Shown: positions 50,196 through 59,261, counted from the stretch's first letter. The stretch: DNA of 64,000 bases from Prevotella sp. (GCA_017557405.1 JAFYYV010000013.1:50577-114576); one strand, 5' to 3'. Notes: generated by a model not told the origin, from the sequence alone. Translations and numbers: made by a program.

Positions 50196-50228
50196 TATTG
50201 ACATTCCCAAATTTTATTTATATCTTTG
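50196..50228 (+). promoter_or_regulatory. Promoter of the carboxypeptidase-regulatory-domain gene
   Basis: TATTG (50196-50200), 20 bases, then TATCTTTG (50221-50228); the start codon is at 50268. Confidence 0.82.
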
Positions 50229-50267
50229 CACCAAGACCTATCAACTATTATTCAATACCTAAACAAC

Positions 50268-51491
50268 ATGAAAAGGATTTGCTTTGCCATACTGATGCTT
50301 GCTGTCTCGATGGCGGCTATTGCACAAAAAACCATCGTGAGCGGAACGGTGGTCAACGAGCAGTCGGGACAACCCATCGCGGGAGCCAACGTGTCGTTTG
50401 TGGGTACCAGTGTTGCGGTAGTAACGAATGCCGATGGATTCTTCACTCTGAAGACCGACCAAACACCCAAGGCCATCCGAGTGTCGCATCTGGGATTCCA
50501 GAATCTCATCCACAACCTCACAACAACCAACACCTCGCTCCTCCTCAAACTGCGTCCTGCAGCCATCATGCTCAAGGAGGTGGTGGTAACGAACGACAAC
50601 GCACGCACGCTCGTGGAGAGGGCCATCGATCGTGTTCCAGATAACTACAGCAAATCTCCCGAACTGCTCAAGGGCTTCTATCGCGAGACGGCCATGAAAC
50701 GGCAACACTTCATCTACGTGGCTGAAGGAGTCATCGATATGTATAAGACCTCCTACACCCGCTCCGTTTATCAAGACCGCGTAGCCATCCGAAAAGGACG
50801 TCGCCTGCTGAGTCCCAGACAGGGTGATACGCTGGGCGTGAAAGTGATGGGAGGACCTGTGCAACCCATACAACTCGACATCGCCAAGAACACCGATTTC
50901 GTCCTCGATCGTGAGGTGCTCGACTGCTACGGCTTCAGTATGGAAACCCCGCAGAGCATCGATGGTAGAATGCAATATGTCATACGCATGGAACCACGCC
51001 TCGACTGTTCGCCCGATGCTCTATATCACGGACATCTCTACATCGACCAGGAGACATTGGCCTTCACACGTGCCGAACTCTCACTCGACATGTCCGACCG
51101 CGAAAAAGCCACACGCTTCATGCTCATCAGGAAACCCCTTGGCGTGAGGTTCAAACCCAAGGAGATGTCGTTGCTTATCGACTACAAATTGGAGGATGGC
51201 GTGACACGCATATCCTACATCAGAAACGTCTTCCGATTCAACTGCGACTGGAAACGCAAACTGCTTGCCACCTCGTTCACAGCCACCTGCGAGATGGTGG
51301 TGACCGACCACACGAACAAAGACGTGCAACACATCAAGGGCCGCGATACGTTCGACTCGCGCGATATGTTCTACGACCGAGTGGAATACTTCAAAGACCC
51401 GCACTTCTGGGAGGACTACAACATCATTGAGCCCACCGAATCGCTCGACAAAGCTATCAATCGACTCCTGAAGAGATATAACCAAGAGTGA
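50268..51491 (+). CDS. Exported protein with carboxypeptidase-regulatory-like domain
   Basis: The 407-residue protein starts at ATG 50268, downstream of a well-formed promoter that rules out a longer frame. A signal peptide (LAVSMAAIAQK) is followed by a regulatory-like beta-sandwich (VSGTVVNEQSGQPIAGANVSF, 22-105) that ends in the plug-like LKEVVVTNDN. Then comes a DUF-type beta-rich domain with GFYRETAMKRQHFIYVAEGVIDMYKT, which recurs in many Bacteroidetes proteins; I recall it without a secure name. No barrel follows. It probably sits in the periplasm or at the outer membrane. It is a single gene closed by a bidirectional terminator. Function unknown. Confidence 0.83.
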   Translation: MKRICFAILMLAVSMAAIAQKTIVSGTVVNEQSGQPIAGANVSFVGTSVAVVTNADGFFTLKTDQTPKAIRVSHLGFQNLIHNLTTTNTSLLLKLRPAAIMLKEVVVTNDNARTLVERAIDRVPDNYSKSPELLKGFYRETAMKRQHFIYVAEGVIDMYKTSYTRSVYQDRVAIRKGRRLLSPRQGDTLGVKVMGGPVQPIQLDIAKNTDFVLDREVLDCYGFSMETPQSIDGRMQYVIRMEPRLDCSPDALYHGHLYIDQETLAFTRAELSLDMSDREKATRFMLIRKPLGVRFKPKEMSLLIDYKLEDGVTRISYIRNVFRFNCDWKRKLLATSFTATCEMVVTDHTNKDVQHIKGRDTFDSRDMFYDRVEYFKDPHFWEDYNIIEPTESLDKAINRLLKRYNQE

Positions 51492-51524
51492 GGGATGAAA
51501 GATGAAGGATGAAGGATGAGATAA
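51490..51524. repeat. Word repeat (GATGAAGGATGAAGGATGAG)
   Basis: Five GATGA(AA/AG/GG) words lie directly after the stop codon and before the terminator. Confidence 0.7.
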
Positions 51525-51567
51525 AAAAAGTGGAATGAAGACCTTGAAGGTTCATTCCACAATTTTT
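51523..51567. terminator. Bidirectional terminator
   Basis: GTGGAATGAA / TTCATTCCAC (51530-51539 with 51551-51560) has an A-run on the left and a T-run on the right, between convergent genes. Confidence 0.88.
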
Positions 51568-51586
51568 TGCTACCGAATCGAAAGGT

Positions 51587-54010
51587 TTATTTCAATTGGG
51601 AGAACTTAGCGTTCTTCTCGATTTTCCAATCCTTGCGCTTCGACAGTTCGCAGTCATTGCCTTTGAACATCTGGGCGGCTTTCTTGTCGCCTTTCAACTG
51701 CCATTTCAACCAAGCGGTTGCCACCACCGAGAACTCACCTCCATGTGGCTGGGCGTAAGTTCCACCGTGTCCCACAGGGAAGTTCGTGGCGCAAGCAGGA
51801 ACATGACTGATGCGATGGAAGTCGTCCATACCATTTTCGTAAGCGATGTCCGACTCACCACCAAGGATATAGATGATGGAAGAATGAATCTCGTTCAACT
51901 TCGACTTCGGGGGCATCGGCATTCCACCCACTGCAGAACTGGCATTCTCGCTGTTGAAAAGTCCGCTGTTGCAAATCATCAACGTCTTGATACGCGGATC
52001 GGCACAGTTGTAAAGCGTCTGAAGTCCACCGCACGACATTCCTGCCACAGCAATGTTCTTCACGTCGATCTTGCCGTAATAGGGTGAACTCTTGTCGGCG
52101 TTCTGCGCAATCACCCAGTCCATCGACTCAATCTGCTGCTCAGTTGTTGACATCGGACCACGATAGCGTTCGCCTTCCTTCGGCATATAGCCCGTAGCCA
52201 CCACAATGAAGCCATAAGAGGCAATCTCGTTCAAGAACTTATAATGCTCGAAAGGTGAGTTGTTGCAGGCACCGTTACCCCAAACCAGCACGGGAAGAGG
52301 ATTCTTCTTGTTGAACTTCGACAAGTCTTGTGGAACAAAGATGGTGTGTGCGTTCAACGTAGGTTCCTCTTTCATAATGGCCTTATAAGGACCTGTTCCA
52401 CCCTCTTCCACCACGGTCTTGCCAGGATTACGCTGCCGTTCGGTCTCCTCGCGTTTTGCTCTGTAGAAGCGGTCCACAAAGTCCACCTGCTCGCGGTTCG
52501 GACGTGTGATGAGCGAAGCGCCATTGCTGAATTGCATCGTAGTGGCTTTCGAGTCGTCGAATGTCGGCCAGTAGGGAAGTCCCTTGCCATTCGGGTTTCC
52601 GTTCTTGGCGAAGTTCACCCAATACTGCTGCATGATCTCGGCCACAGCAGCCTCGGCAGGATATTTGTCAGGTTGTGTGAGGAACTCGCCATTCAGATAG
52701 AGAATGTCATCAGCGTGTGCAACACCTCGGCGAAGTGGGCTGGGCGAGAAACTACGCTCAGAGGGCTGGGCGAGGTAAGCGGCATAGGCAGGACTCTTAC
52801 CCGTCTTCGACTGCAGGTTCACCCAAGCATACGACGGCCAAGCAAATCCCATATCGCGGAAAGCATCACAGTTAGCATACAAAGCCTCTTTCGATGTGTT
52901 GGCAGGATAAACCCTCAAAGCCTCGTCGGTCATGTTGCCAAACACGCTCTGGGCATATTTGCGGAACCTATCGGGTTGGTACTCGTCAAGATTGCCTCCA
53001 GTGAACAAGATGCCCTCGTCCGAGTTGGTCATCACGATGACGGGAACATCATTGTATTCGCCACGCTCGTAGAGACGATAGAGGTCGTCTGTAATCACAT
53101 AACCATCGACACACGGCCAGAATCCACTGAAGCCCACATCGCCATCACAAAGGGCCATCGCGTCCATCTTGCGGAGTTCTTTCAGCGACTTCTTCTTCAG
53201 ATGCTTCTGGAAAGCCAATCCCTGCTGCTCGGCACCCTTCTGCGAACCACCTACGGCCATCGAACGAGCCTGGTCGCTCCAAGGTGCGAACGAGCCACCA
53301 CTCTGACTGATGCAGCGATGGAAGAGTCCTTTTGCCAAAGGCGAGCCACAGAGGATGCTGCAACTGATGGCACCTGCCGACTCACCAAAGATGGTCACGT
53401 TCGAGGGGTCGCCACCGAAGTTGGCAATGTTGCGCTGTACCCATTTCAAAGCATAAATCTGGTCGAGCAGACCATAGTTGCCCGAATGGCCATCCTTTGA
53501 TTCCTTTGTCAGTTCAGGATGAGCCATAAATCCCAGCGCACCTGTGCGATATTCGATGCTCACAACAACCACGCCACGCATAGCGAGATGCTTCCATAGG
53601 TCACCACCATAGTATTCGGTTTGGAAGCCACCACCGTGAATCCACACCATCACGGGCAGTCGGTCGCTTGCGGTCTTGGCAGGTGTGGCGATGCCGAGAT
53701 AGAGGCAATCCTCATTCATCATGTCGGCCGTACGACCCGGACGTGTAGGTTGTGGAGGCCAAGGACCAAACTTATCGCAGAGGCGCACACCCGTCCACGA
53801 CTTTGCCGGCTGGGGAGCCTTCCAACGCAAGTCGCCCACAGGTGGGGCGGCGTACGGGATGGCTTTGTACATGGCCAGGTCAGTTCCCTCGAGAACGCCT
53901 TCCACGTCGCCCGTTTCAACATGGGTTTTCAACAAAGGCTGCCCCTGCACGGAAGCAACCGCTCCCAATAGCAAGAAGGCTACTGAGAGTAGGATTTTCG
54001 ATGTTTTCAT
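51587..54010 (-). CDS. Secreted double esterase: type B carboxylesterase plus second alpha/beta hydrolase
   Basis: The 807-residue protein has a signal peptide (LLLGAVASVQG). The first 540 residues are a type B carboxylesterase: PVMVWIHGGGFQ (oxyanion hole, 125-128), TIFGESAGAIS (Ser 211), NSDEGILF (Glu candidate) and GVAHADDILYLNG (His candidate). The last 250 residues are a separate hydrolase domain: LPVLVWGNGACNN, IAVAGMSCGGLQTLYNC (nucleophile) and NFPVGHGGTY (His). Two esterase centres on one chain suggest concerted removal of acyl groups from a complex glycan; that is inferred. It is the last gene of a three-gene minus-strand operon, 29 bases after the SH3 protein. Confidence 0.87.
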   Translation of the reverse strand: MKTSKILLSVAFLLLGAVASVQGQPLLKTHVETGDVEGVLEGTDLAMYKAIPYAAPPVGDLRWKAPQPAKSWTGVRLCDKFGPWPPQPTRPGRTADMMNEDCLYLGIATPAKTASDRLPVMVWIHGGGFQTEYYGGDLWKHLAMRGVVVVSIEYRTGALGFMAHPELTKESKDGHSGNYGLLDQIYALKWVQRNIANFGGDPSNVTIFGESAGAISCSILCGSPLAKGLFHRCISQSGGSFAPWSDQARSMAVGGSQKGAEQQGLAFQKHLKKKSLKELRKMDAMALCDGDVGFSGFWPCVDGYVITDDLYRLYERGEYNDVPVIVMTNSDEGILFTGGNLDEYQPDRFRKYAQSVFGNMTDEALRVYPANTSKEALYANCDAFRDMGFAWPSYAWVNLQSKTGKSPAYAAYLAQPSERSFSPSPLRRGVAHADDILYLNGEFLTQPDKYPAEAAVAEIMQQYWVNFAKNGNPNGKGLPYWPTFDDSKATTMQFSNGASLITRPNREQVDFVDRFYRAKREETERQRNPGKTVVEEGGTGPYKAIMKEEPTLNAHTIFVPQDLSKFNKKNPLPVLVWGNGACNNSPFEHYKFLNEIASYGFIVVATGYMPKEGERYRGPMSTTEQQIESMDWVIAQNADKSSPYYGKIDVKNIAVAGMSCGGLQTLYNCADPRIKTLMICNSGLFNSENASSAVGGMPMPPKSKLNEIHSSIIYILGGESDIAYENGMDDFHRISHVPACATNFPVGHGGTYAQPHGGEFSVVATAWLKWQLKGDKKAAQMFKGNDCELSKRKDWKIEKNAKFSQLK

Positions 54011-54039
54011 TTTTTAGTATTCTTGATAGTTTGTCGATT

Positions 54040-54540
54040 CTAACTGCAATTTGTCAACGGGTTGCCACAAAGCCACTCCTGCTCAATCCAACCCGTGTGT
54101 TTCCCGTCGGTCACTTTCACCCACGTACCCTTTATGTCGATAGGTCTCAACACCAGTTCTTCTTTGAACGAATAGACCGCTTCGGCATTGCTCGAAGGGT
54201 TCTTGCGCAGTGTGAGACGCTGGCCGCCATAGTTGCGTGTGCCCACTCCGAGCACTGAATAGTGAAGCCAATAGCCGTTCTTGGAGGCTTTGAACTGCGG
54301 AGTTTCTCCCTCGGGATTTGCATAGGAGTCGCCTTTGATGCGCCACCAACCATTCTGCGGTGTCTCCACAACCATCGCCCAAGCTTCGTCTTGGGTGAAC
54401 TTCCCCACCACAGCACCCTTCGGTGCATTGCGCACGTTTGTGTCGCCATTGGCATCGTTGATATACACTTCCAATGTCTGGGCTTTACCGACCAGGACAC
54501 AGAAAATCAAACTTACAATTGTCAAAAAGGTTCTTTTCAT
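54040..54540 (-). CDS. Exported protein with two bacterial SH3-like domains
   Basis: The 166-residue protein has a signal peptide (SLIFCVLVGKAQ). It has two SH3b-type repeats, one from DTNVRNAPKGAVVGKF to GWWRIKGDSY and one from RLTLRKNPSSNAEAVYSF to VKVTDGKHTGWIEQEWL. Such domains often bind peptidoglycan peptides or glycans. Two Cys near the C-terminus (WLCGNPLTNCS) may form a disulfide. It lies 30 bases after the S41 protease and 29 bases before the double esterase, so all three are probably expressed together and exported. A targeting or scaffolding role is a guess. Confidence 0.85.
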   Translation of the reverse strand: MKRTFLTIVSLIFCVLVGKAQTLEVYINDANGDTNVRNAPKGAVVGKFTQDEAWAMVVETPQNGWWRIKGDSYANPEGETPQFKASKNGYWLHYSVLGVGTRNYGGQRLTLRKNPSSNAEAVYSFKEELVLRPIDIKGTWVKVTDGKHTGWIEQEWLCGNPLTNCS

Positions 54541-54570
54541 GTTTGTTTATGTTTAAGTGGTTTAATAGTT

Positions 54571-56223
54571 TCACGGTCTCAGAATCTTCTCAATTTCCTC
54601 GGGCGTGTTGATCAGCCGTTCGGCCTCTTTCAACTGCTTGTCCCAAAGGAACGAGTTCTCGATGGTTCCGCGCTGGTAATAATAGTTGTGGACGATGTTG
54701 TTGGCCAGCAACTGCTTCAACGTCTCCTTGTTGTAATCCAAATCCTTCTCCACATTGTGCTTCAGTTTGGCGCGCAGGTTCTCGAAGTCAGCGCGTGCAT
54801 CATCATAATAACCCTCGAACTTGGCCAACTTCTCCAGGTTGTCAAGATAAGTCTCGGTCGAACGGTCGTATTTGAAATTGCTCTTCAACACACGCTGCTT
54901 GAATTCCTCGTAATCGGCATCAGTCAGTTGGAATGTCGCTGCCGACCCTATTGTGGGATGCTTGGCCACATAGTCGAGCTCGTAGTTCAACATCACCTCC
55001 GCAGAGTCGAGATAAACCAGATTGGCCACAAGGTTGGTCATCGAGTCGGCCTTTATCTCCACATCGGGTTTGATACCACCACCATCGCGCACCTCACGGC
55101 CGCCCTGGGTGTAAAACACATGCGTGAGTGAGTCGGGCACATGCTCCACATAACCGCCGCGTGCATGCTTGTAGTTGATGGCTTGGATGCAACGACCGCT
55201 GGGAATGTAATATTTGCTCGTGGTCAACTTCAGCGAACCATTATAGGGCAGGTCCATCGTCACCTGTACGAGACCTTTTCCATACGTGCGCGTACCTAAA
55301 ATGACTGCACGATCCAAGTCCTGCAAAGCACCGCTCGTGATTTCGCTGGCACTCGCCGACTCGTCATCAACCAGCACCACCAGCGGCATCACCGAATCGA
55401 TGGGCTCCACCGTTGTCTTGTAATCGTGGTTCATCTGCTGCAGTTTGCTTCGGTTCGACACGATCAACTTCCCCTTAGGCACAAACATGTTCACAATGTT
55501 GACAGCCTCTTGCTCCGAACCTCCACGATTGCCACGAAGGTCCAACACAAGACCTTGCATGCCCTGACGGCGCAACTCGAGGACTGCACGGCGCACATCG
55601 CGGGCAGAACCTTCGGTGAACGAATTCAGATTGACGTAGCCAACCCCATTGGGACGCATACCATAGAACGGAACGGCAGGCATCTGGATGGCTTTGCGCG
55701 TCAATTTCATCTTCATCGTCTTGCCCGTAGAGGGACGCAGCACCTTGATCATGAAACTCGTACCGGCATCACCACGCAGATGATCGCTCACGTAGCTCAC
55801 GTCCTTGTCAGTCATGTCCTCATCGTCGATGGCCAATATCACATCGCCACGTTTCAACCCCGCTTCAGCGGCAGGCATTCCTTCGTAGGGCTCTGAGATG
55901 ATGACGCGATTCGACTTCAGGTTCTTGCGAATCACAGAACCTATACCAGCATAAGTACCCGTGCGCAACTCTCGCAATTCATTCATGTCGTCCGACGTGT
56001 AATACACTGTATAAGGATCCAAACTCCTGAGCATCGCCCTGATGCCGTTGCCCAGCACCTCGTTGGCGTCAAGCGTATCAACATACATCATGTCGAGATG
56101 TTTGTAGATCACGTTCAACACATCCAGGTTCTTCGCGACATCGAAATTATGGTCTTTCTCCTGAGCCATCGCAGGAACAGACAGCAACACCAACAGGTGA
56201 AGAATAATTCGTTTCATATCCAT
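54571..56223 (-). CDS. Carboxyl-terminal processing protease (S41, PDZ)
   Basis: The start at 56223 (or 56217) gives 550 residues with a signal peptide (LLVLLSVPAMAQ). A PDZ domain (about 93-160, GIGSVI...GLKRGDVILAIDDEDM) is followed by the peptidase core: VGYVNLNSF, GLVLDLRGNRGG and SASASEITSGALQD with nucleophile Ser near 291. The general-base Lys lies in GTRTYGKGLVQ near 316. It cleaves C-terminal tails of proteins in the periplasm. The C-terminal 130 residues are helical. A -7 box (complement of 56242-56249, TATTTTTG) fixes the start: the transcript begins just before these ATGs, so the long upstream frame is excluded. First gene of the operon. Confidence 0.93.
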   Translation of the reverse strand: MDMKRIILHLLVLLSVPAMAQEKDHNFDVAKNLDVLNVIYKHLDMMYVDTLDANEVLGNGIRAMLRSLDPYTVYYTSDDMNELRELRTGTYAGIGSVIRKNLKSNRVIISEPYEGMPAAEAGLKRGDVILAIDDEDMTDKDVSYVSDHLRGDAGTSFMIKVLRPSTGKTMKMKLTRKAIQMPAVPFYGMRPNGVGYVNLNSFTEGSARDVRRAVLELRRQGMQGLVLDLRGNRGGSEQEAVNIVNMFVPKGKLIVSNRSKLQQMNHDYKTTVEPIDSVMPLVVLVDDESASASEITSGALQDLDRAVILGTRTYGKGLVQVTMDLPYNGSLKLTTSKYYIPSGRCIQAINYKHARGGYVEHVPDSLTHVFYTQGGREVRDGGGIKPDVEIKADSMTNLVANLVYLDSAEVMLNYELDYVAKHPTIGSAATFQLTDADYEEFKQRVLKSNFKYDRSTETYLDNLEKLAKFEGYYDDARADFENLRAKLKHNVEKDLDYNKETLKQLLANNIVHNYYYQRGTIENSFLWDKQLKEAERLINTPEEIEKILRP

Positions 56224-56241
56224 TTCATGATTAACCAACTG

Positions 56242-56249
56242 CAAAAATA
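56242..56249 (-). promoter_or_regulatory. -7 promoter box of the S41 - SH3 - esterase operon
   Basis: The complement reads TATTTTTG, 18 bases before the first ATG. The -33 element is unclear. Confidence 0.5.
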
Positions 56250-56332
56250 CGATAATAAAGCCATATACAGCACAACAATCTCCATTTTTTATCATTATTT
56301 TGCGATAAATCGAAAAAAAACACCAAAAAATT

Positions 56333-56362
56333 TTGCGGAATAAAAAAAACATCGTAATTTTG
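56333..56362 (+). promoter_or_regulatory. Promoter of tRNA-Asn
   Basis: TTG (56333-56335), 19 bases, then TAATTTTG (56355-56362), 22 bases before the tRNA. Confidence 0.75.
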
Positions 56363-56384
56363 CATCCGCAATCGAAAAATTGCT

Positions 56385-56458
56385 GCTTCAGTAGCTCAGT
56401 TGGTTAGAGCACCTGACTGTTAATCAGGGGGTCGTTGGTTCAAGCCCATCCTGAAGCG
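56385..56458 (+). tRNA. tRNA-Asn (anticodon GUU)
   Basis: The acceptor GCTTCAG / CTGAAGC pairs perfectly. The D stem is GCTC/GAGC. Anticodon stem CCTGA/TCAGG holds CTGTTAA (anticodon GTT at 56419-56421). The T stem GTTGG/CCATC has one T-T mismatch. The discriminator G is followed by an encoded CCA (56459-56461), unlike the tRNA-Arg of this window. Confidence 0.95.
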
Positions 56459-56466
56459 CCAAAGAA

Positions 56467-56505
56467 AGAGTCCTGTAAATCAATGATTTATGGGACTTTT
56501 CTTTT
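56467..56505 (+). terminator. Terminator after tRNA-Asn
   Basis: AGTCCTGTAAAT pairs with ATTTATGGGACT (two G-T pairs) and is followed by TTTCTTTTTC. Confidence 0.75.
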
Positions 56506-56520
56506 TCTTATATTTCAAAT

Positions 56521-56603
56521 TTGTAGCCAAATTGTAGCCAATTTTACATCTGTAGCCAAACAAGAACTAAACCCTGCAGAATATAATCCAAAAGATTCTG
56601 CAG
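56521..56603. other. Attachment-site-like region: three TGTAGCCAA copies and a 9-bp inverted repeat
   Basis: TTGTAGCCAA occurs at 56521-56530 and 56532-56541, and TGTAGCCAA at 56551-56559. Then CTGCAGAAT / ATTCTGCAG (56574-56582, 56595-56603) is a perfect inverted repeat with a 12-base spacer. Placed just after a tRNA, this resembles integrase arm-type and excisionase sites. No integrase gene is in the window. The rest of 56604-56790 holds nothing I can name. Confidence 0.5.
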
Positions 56604-56793
56604 AGATTTGTATTCGTCATCCGTTGTCAAGTTGTAACGTTGACAAGTTGAAAATACCTATGTGATTTCAACTGTCAACTACGACCTAAGTGGTAACCTA
56701 TATACCTTATTATTATATACTACAATTCTTATGAATGGAAGCAGATGAAAACGCACTTGCGTTCGATAATATAAATAAAAATGGTTTTTTATT

Positions 56794-56823
56794 TTGTATT
56801 CTTCTCACTTAATCGTAACTTTG
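56794..56823 (+). promoter_or_regulatory. Promoter of the TPR-HTH regulator
   Basis: TTG (56794-56796), 19 bases, then TAACTTTG (56816-56823), 23 bases before ATG 56847. It shows that the earlier in-frame ATG at 56781 is not used. Confidence 0.78.
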
Positions 56824-56846
56824 TCCACGATAAACGGAAAAGAAGA

Positions 56847-58638
56847 ATGCTGAAAAGGTTGTTCCATATTGCCATTGTGCTCCTGCTGCTCTGCGCCTGC
56901 GGCAGTCGGGAAGCCAAGCAAATGCTCGACAAAGCAGAGGATGTTATAAATGAGAATCCCAGTGAAGCCATTACCATCCTCAATAGCATTAGCATTGATG
57001 GTCTCTCCCACAGCCAGTGTATGCGCCGCCTGCTTCTGCTCACCAACGCACAAAACAAATGTGACACCATGTTCCGTTCTGACAGCATTCAGCGTATGCT
57101 TGTTGATTACTACGATCATCATGGCTCCGCCAATGACCAAATGCTTGCTCACTATCTACTTGGCCGTGCCCGTTATGATATGGGCGAAGTCCCTGCTGCT
57201 CTCAATAGTTTCCAGAATGCAGCCAACTGTGCAGATACCACAGATTTCGAATGTAATTATGCACAACTCAGCAGGGTTTATGCCCAAATGAGCGAGATTT
57301 TTTATTATCAAAATCTTATTGAAGAAGATTTGAAGTATAACAACCTTGCCATCAGATACGCATGGAAAGCAAAAGACACTCTTGCAGCCATTCTAACTAT
57401 TGCAGGAAACATTGCAGTCTATAAAAAGAATGGGAATGCCAGACTCTGCGCTCTCCATTTGTGAACAGGCATCCATGCTGGCCAGAAAATACGGATATAA
57501 GAACATGTCTGCTGGTATGTTGGGCGGAGCCATTTCGATGCTTGTGGAAAAAGATTCCTTGGATAAAGCCAAGATGTTCATGGATATTTATGAATCGGAA
57601 TCAGGTTTCTTCGATAAAAACCATGATATAGAAAAAGGCCGTGAAGTATATTATTATCCGAAAGGAAATTATTATATGGCATTAGGGAAATACGATTCGG
57701 CAGAATACTATTTCCGCAAAGAACTCAATGCGGGTAAAGACTTCAACAACCAGAATGCCGCATCAAGAGGCCTTGCCCTACTTTATCAGAAAACACACCG
57801 TACGGACTCCGCAACCAAATACGCTTTATACAGTTATGCCATGAACGATTCTGTCTATGCCCACATGGCTACACAGGAGGCAGAACGGATGAAAGCCATG
57901 TATGACTATACTCGTTATCAAGAACAGGCTCAGGTGGCTAACATGAAATCGGAAAAGATGCGCAGCAAGCTTATGCTCATCAGTTTCATAACACTTTGCA
58001 TCATTGCCATCACTATCATAGCCGTTCAAAGGGAAAGAAAGAAACGTAAAGCCGCACTCATACAATACAAAAAAAGTATTGCTGAACTTGCCAAAGTGCA
58101 ATCGGAAGTCATCAAACTTAGGTCTCATGGAAAAAACATAGAGATTGCCCTCTCTGTGGCCCAAGACAATATTGAGGAACTGAACAACTACAATGCCGAT
58201 ATGAATCTGTTAATTGAGAAAAAGGAAAAAGAAATCGAACAGTTACAAAACTGGATACAGAGATCCCAGAACAGGAAGTCCAAAGAACTACATATAGCAG
58301 AAACTAGACTAAAGGAATCAGAAGTATATCAGACTTTTGACAAACTGGCTATGAAAGGAGTCCCGCCTACACCTGAAAAATGGCAGCAGATGTATATGAC
58401 AGTAATAGAACTGTTCCCGGATTTCTATCAGTTTATATCTTCTAAGAAATATGCCTTGAACGAAAAGGAATTCAACACCTGCATCCTTATCCGCATACAT
58501 TTCCGTCCCAAGGACATCTGCAATTTGCTCGGAGTGTCATCTGCCTACATCACCAAGATACGCAACACCATGATGAAAAAGCTATTTGGCGTTGATGGAA
58601 ATTCCAAGGATCTTGATTTGAAGCTTTTGGATTACTGA
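56847..58638 (+). pseudogene. Membrane-anchored TPR-HTH regulator, split by a frameshift
   Basis: Two overlapping frames together encode one protein of about 596 residues. The first (56847-57464) has a lipobox-like start (LLLLCACGS) and TPR helices, reading ...NIAVYKK, then leaves the pattern and stops. The second (usable from about 57430, stop 58638) resumes with GMPDSALSICEQA, a perfect TPR continuation. It then has a membrane helix (LMLISFITLCIIAITIIAV), a coiled coil and a C-terminal LuxR-like HTH (RPKDICNLLGVSSAYITKI). The frames meet at TATAAAAAGAATG (57420-57432), where removing one A restores the reading. Bacteroidetes TPR-HTH proteins of this plan are thought to regulate surface genes. 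Mutation, assembly error or recoding are all open. Confidence 0.8.
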
Positions 58639-58718
58639 TTACCATCTTATTAACCCCCTTATAATCAACAACTTCCTATAAGGTTAATTCTTGGTTAATT
58701 ATCTTCATCGTTTTTGTT

Positions 58719-58748
58719 TTGACGTTATTTCATAATAACGTACTTTTG
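58719..58748 (+). promoter_or_regulatory. Promoter of the DUF3244-like gene and following cassette
   Basis: TTG (58719-58721), 19 bases, then TACTTTTG (58741-58748), 25 bases before the ATG. Confidence 0.78.
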
Positions 58749-58773
58749 TTTGCGAATAAAAAAACGAACAACT

Positions 58774-59136
58774 ATGAAGAAGATTACTATTATTATTTTA
58801 GTATTTGCAGCTTGGTTTGGCAACATGCAAATAACAAAAGGGGACCCCATTATCCTACATTCTCAAATCATTGACGAAACACCCATCTACCCAGGCAAGC
58901 CCAAAGCACCTCCGCGTCCATTGACCATCGATGTGACCAATCACACACTTACCCTTTTCTGTTCTTTAGAAGATGTGGTGACCATTGAACTACTCGATGA
59001 AAATGAGAATGTGGTCTATACCGACTGGCTGGCACCTGACCAGACCACCCTCATATTCCCATACACACTCACGGGTGAATATACCATCCGTCTGATTGTC
59101 GGTTCTACTATCTATATAGGTGTTATCGAGTTGTAA
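58774..59136 (+). CDS. Small exported DUF3244-like protein
   Basis: The 120-residue product starts at ATG 58774, positioned by the promoter just upstream. A signal peptide (ILVFAAWFGNMQITKG) is followed by a Pro-rich stretch (YPGKPKAPPRPLTI) and a small beta-sandwich (NHTLTLFCSLEDVVTIELLD, YTLTGEYTIRLIVGSTIYIG). This is the look of the DUF3244 family of short secreted proteins in Bacteroidales, often found near TPR regulators and surface genes. Function unknown. It is probably the first gene of the transcript that continues to the RHS proteins. Confidence 0.82.
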   Translation: MKKITIIILVFAAWFGNMQITKGDPIILHSQIIDETPIYPGKPKAPPRPLTIDVTNHTLTLFCSLEDVVTIELLDENENVVYTDWLAPDQTTLIFPYTLTGEYTIRLIVGSTIYIGVIEL

Positions 59137-59168
59137 GTAGATATAAATTAACCGAAGTATCTATCCCT

Positions 59169-59261
59169 ATGAACCCACTCGCTATGACTCTAACACATGT
59201 GATAGTAAACGATGAACCCGAAAAAGGCCTGACACCTTTTAAAATTGAGATTATCAGATGA
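59169..59261 (+). CDS. Possible 30-residue ORF coupled to the next gene
   Basis: The frame from ATG 59169 to TGA 59259-59261 encodes MNPLAMTLTHVIVNDEPEKG followed by ten more residues. Its stop overlaps the start of the next gene as ATGA, exactly as the next two junctions of this cassette do. It may be a real small protein, a leader that couples translation, or chance. No signal peptide and no known family is seen. Confidence 0.4.
   Translation: MNPLAMTLTHVIVNDEPEKGLTPFKIEIIR

Noticed and set aside
52328-53500. 390-codon plus-strand frame opposite the double esterase
   Set aside because: Antisense to a gene with clear GESAG and HGGG motifs; no features of its own.
56435-56665. Frame starting inside tRNA-Asn
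   Set aside because: It begins within the tRNA T arm and runs across the terminator and the attachment-like repeats.
57420-57432. Programmed -1 frameshift at AAAAAG
   Set aside because: The slippery-looking run would need a +1 (or -2) shift to join the frames, so classic -1 slippage does not fit; mutation or error is more likely.
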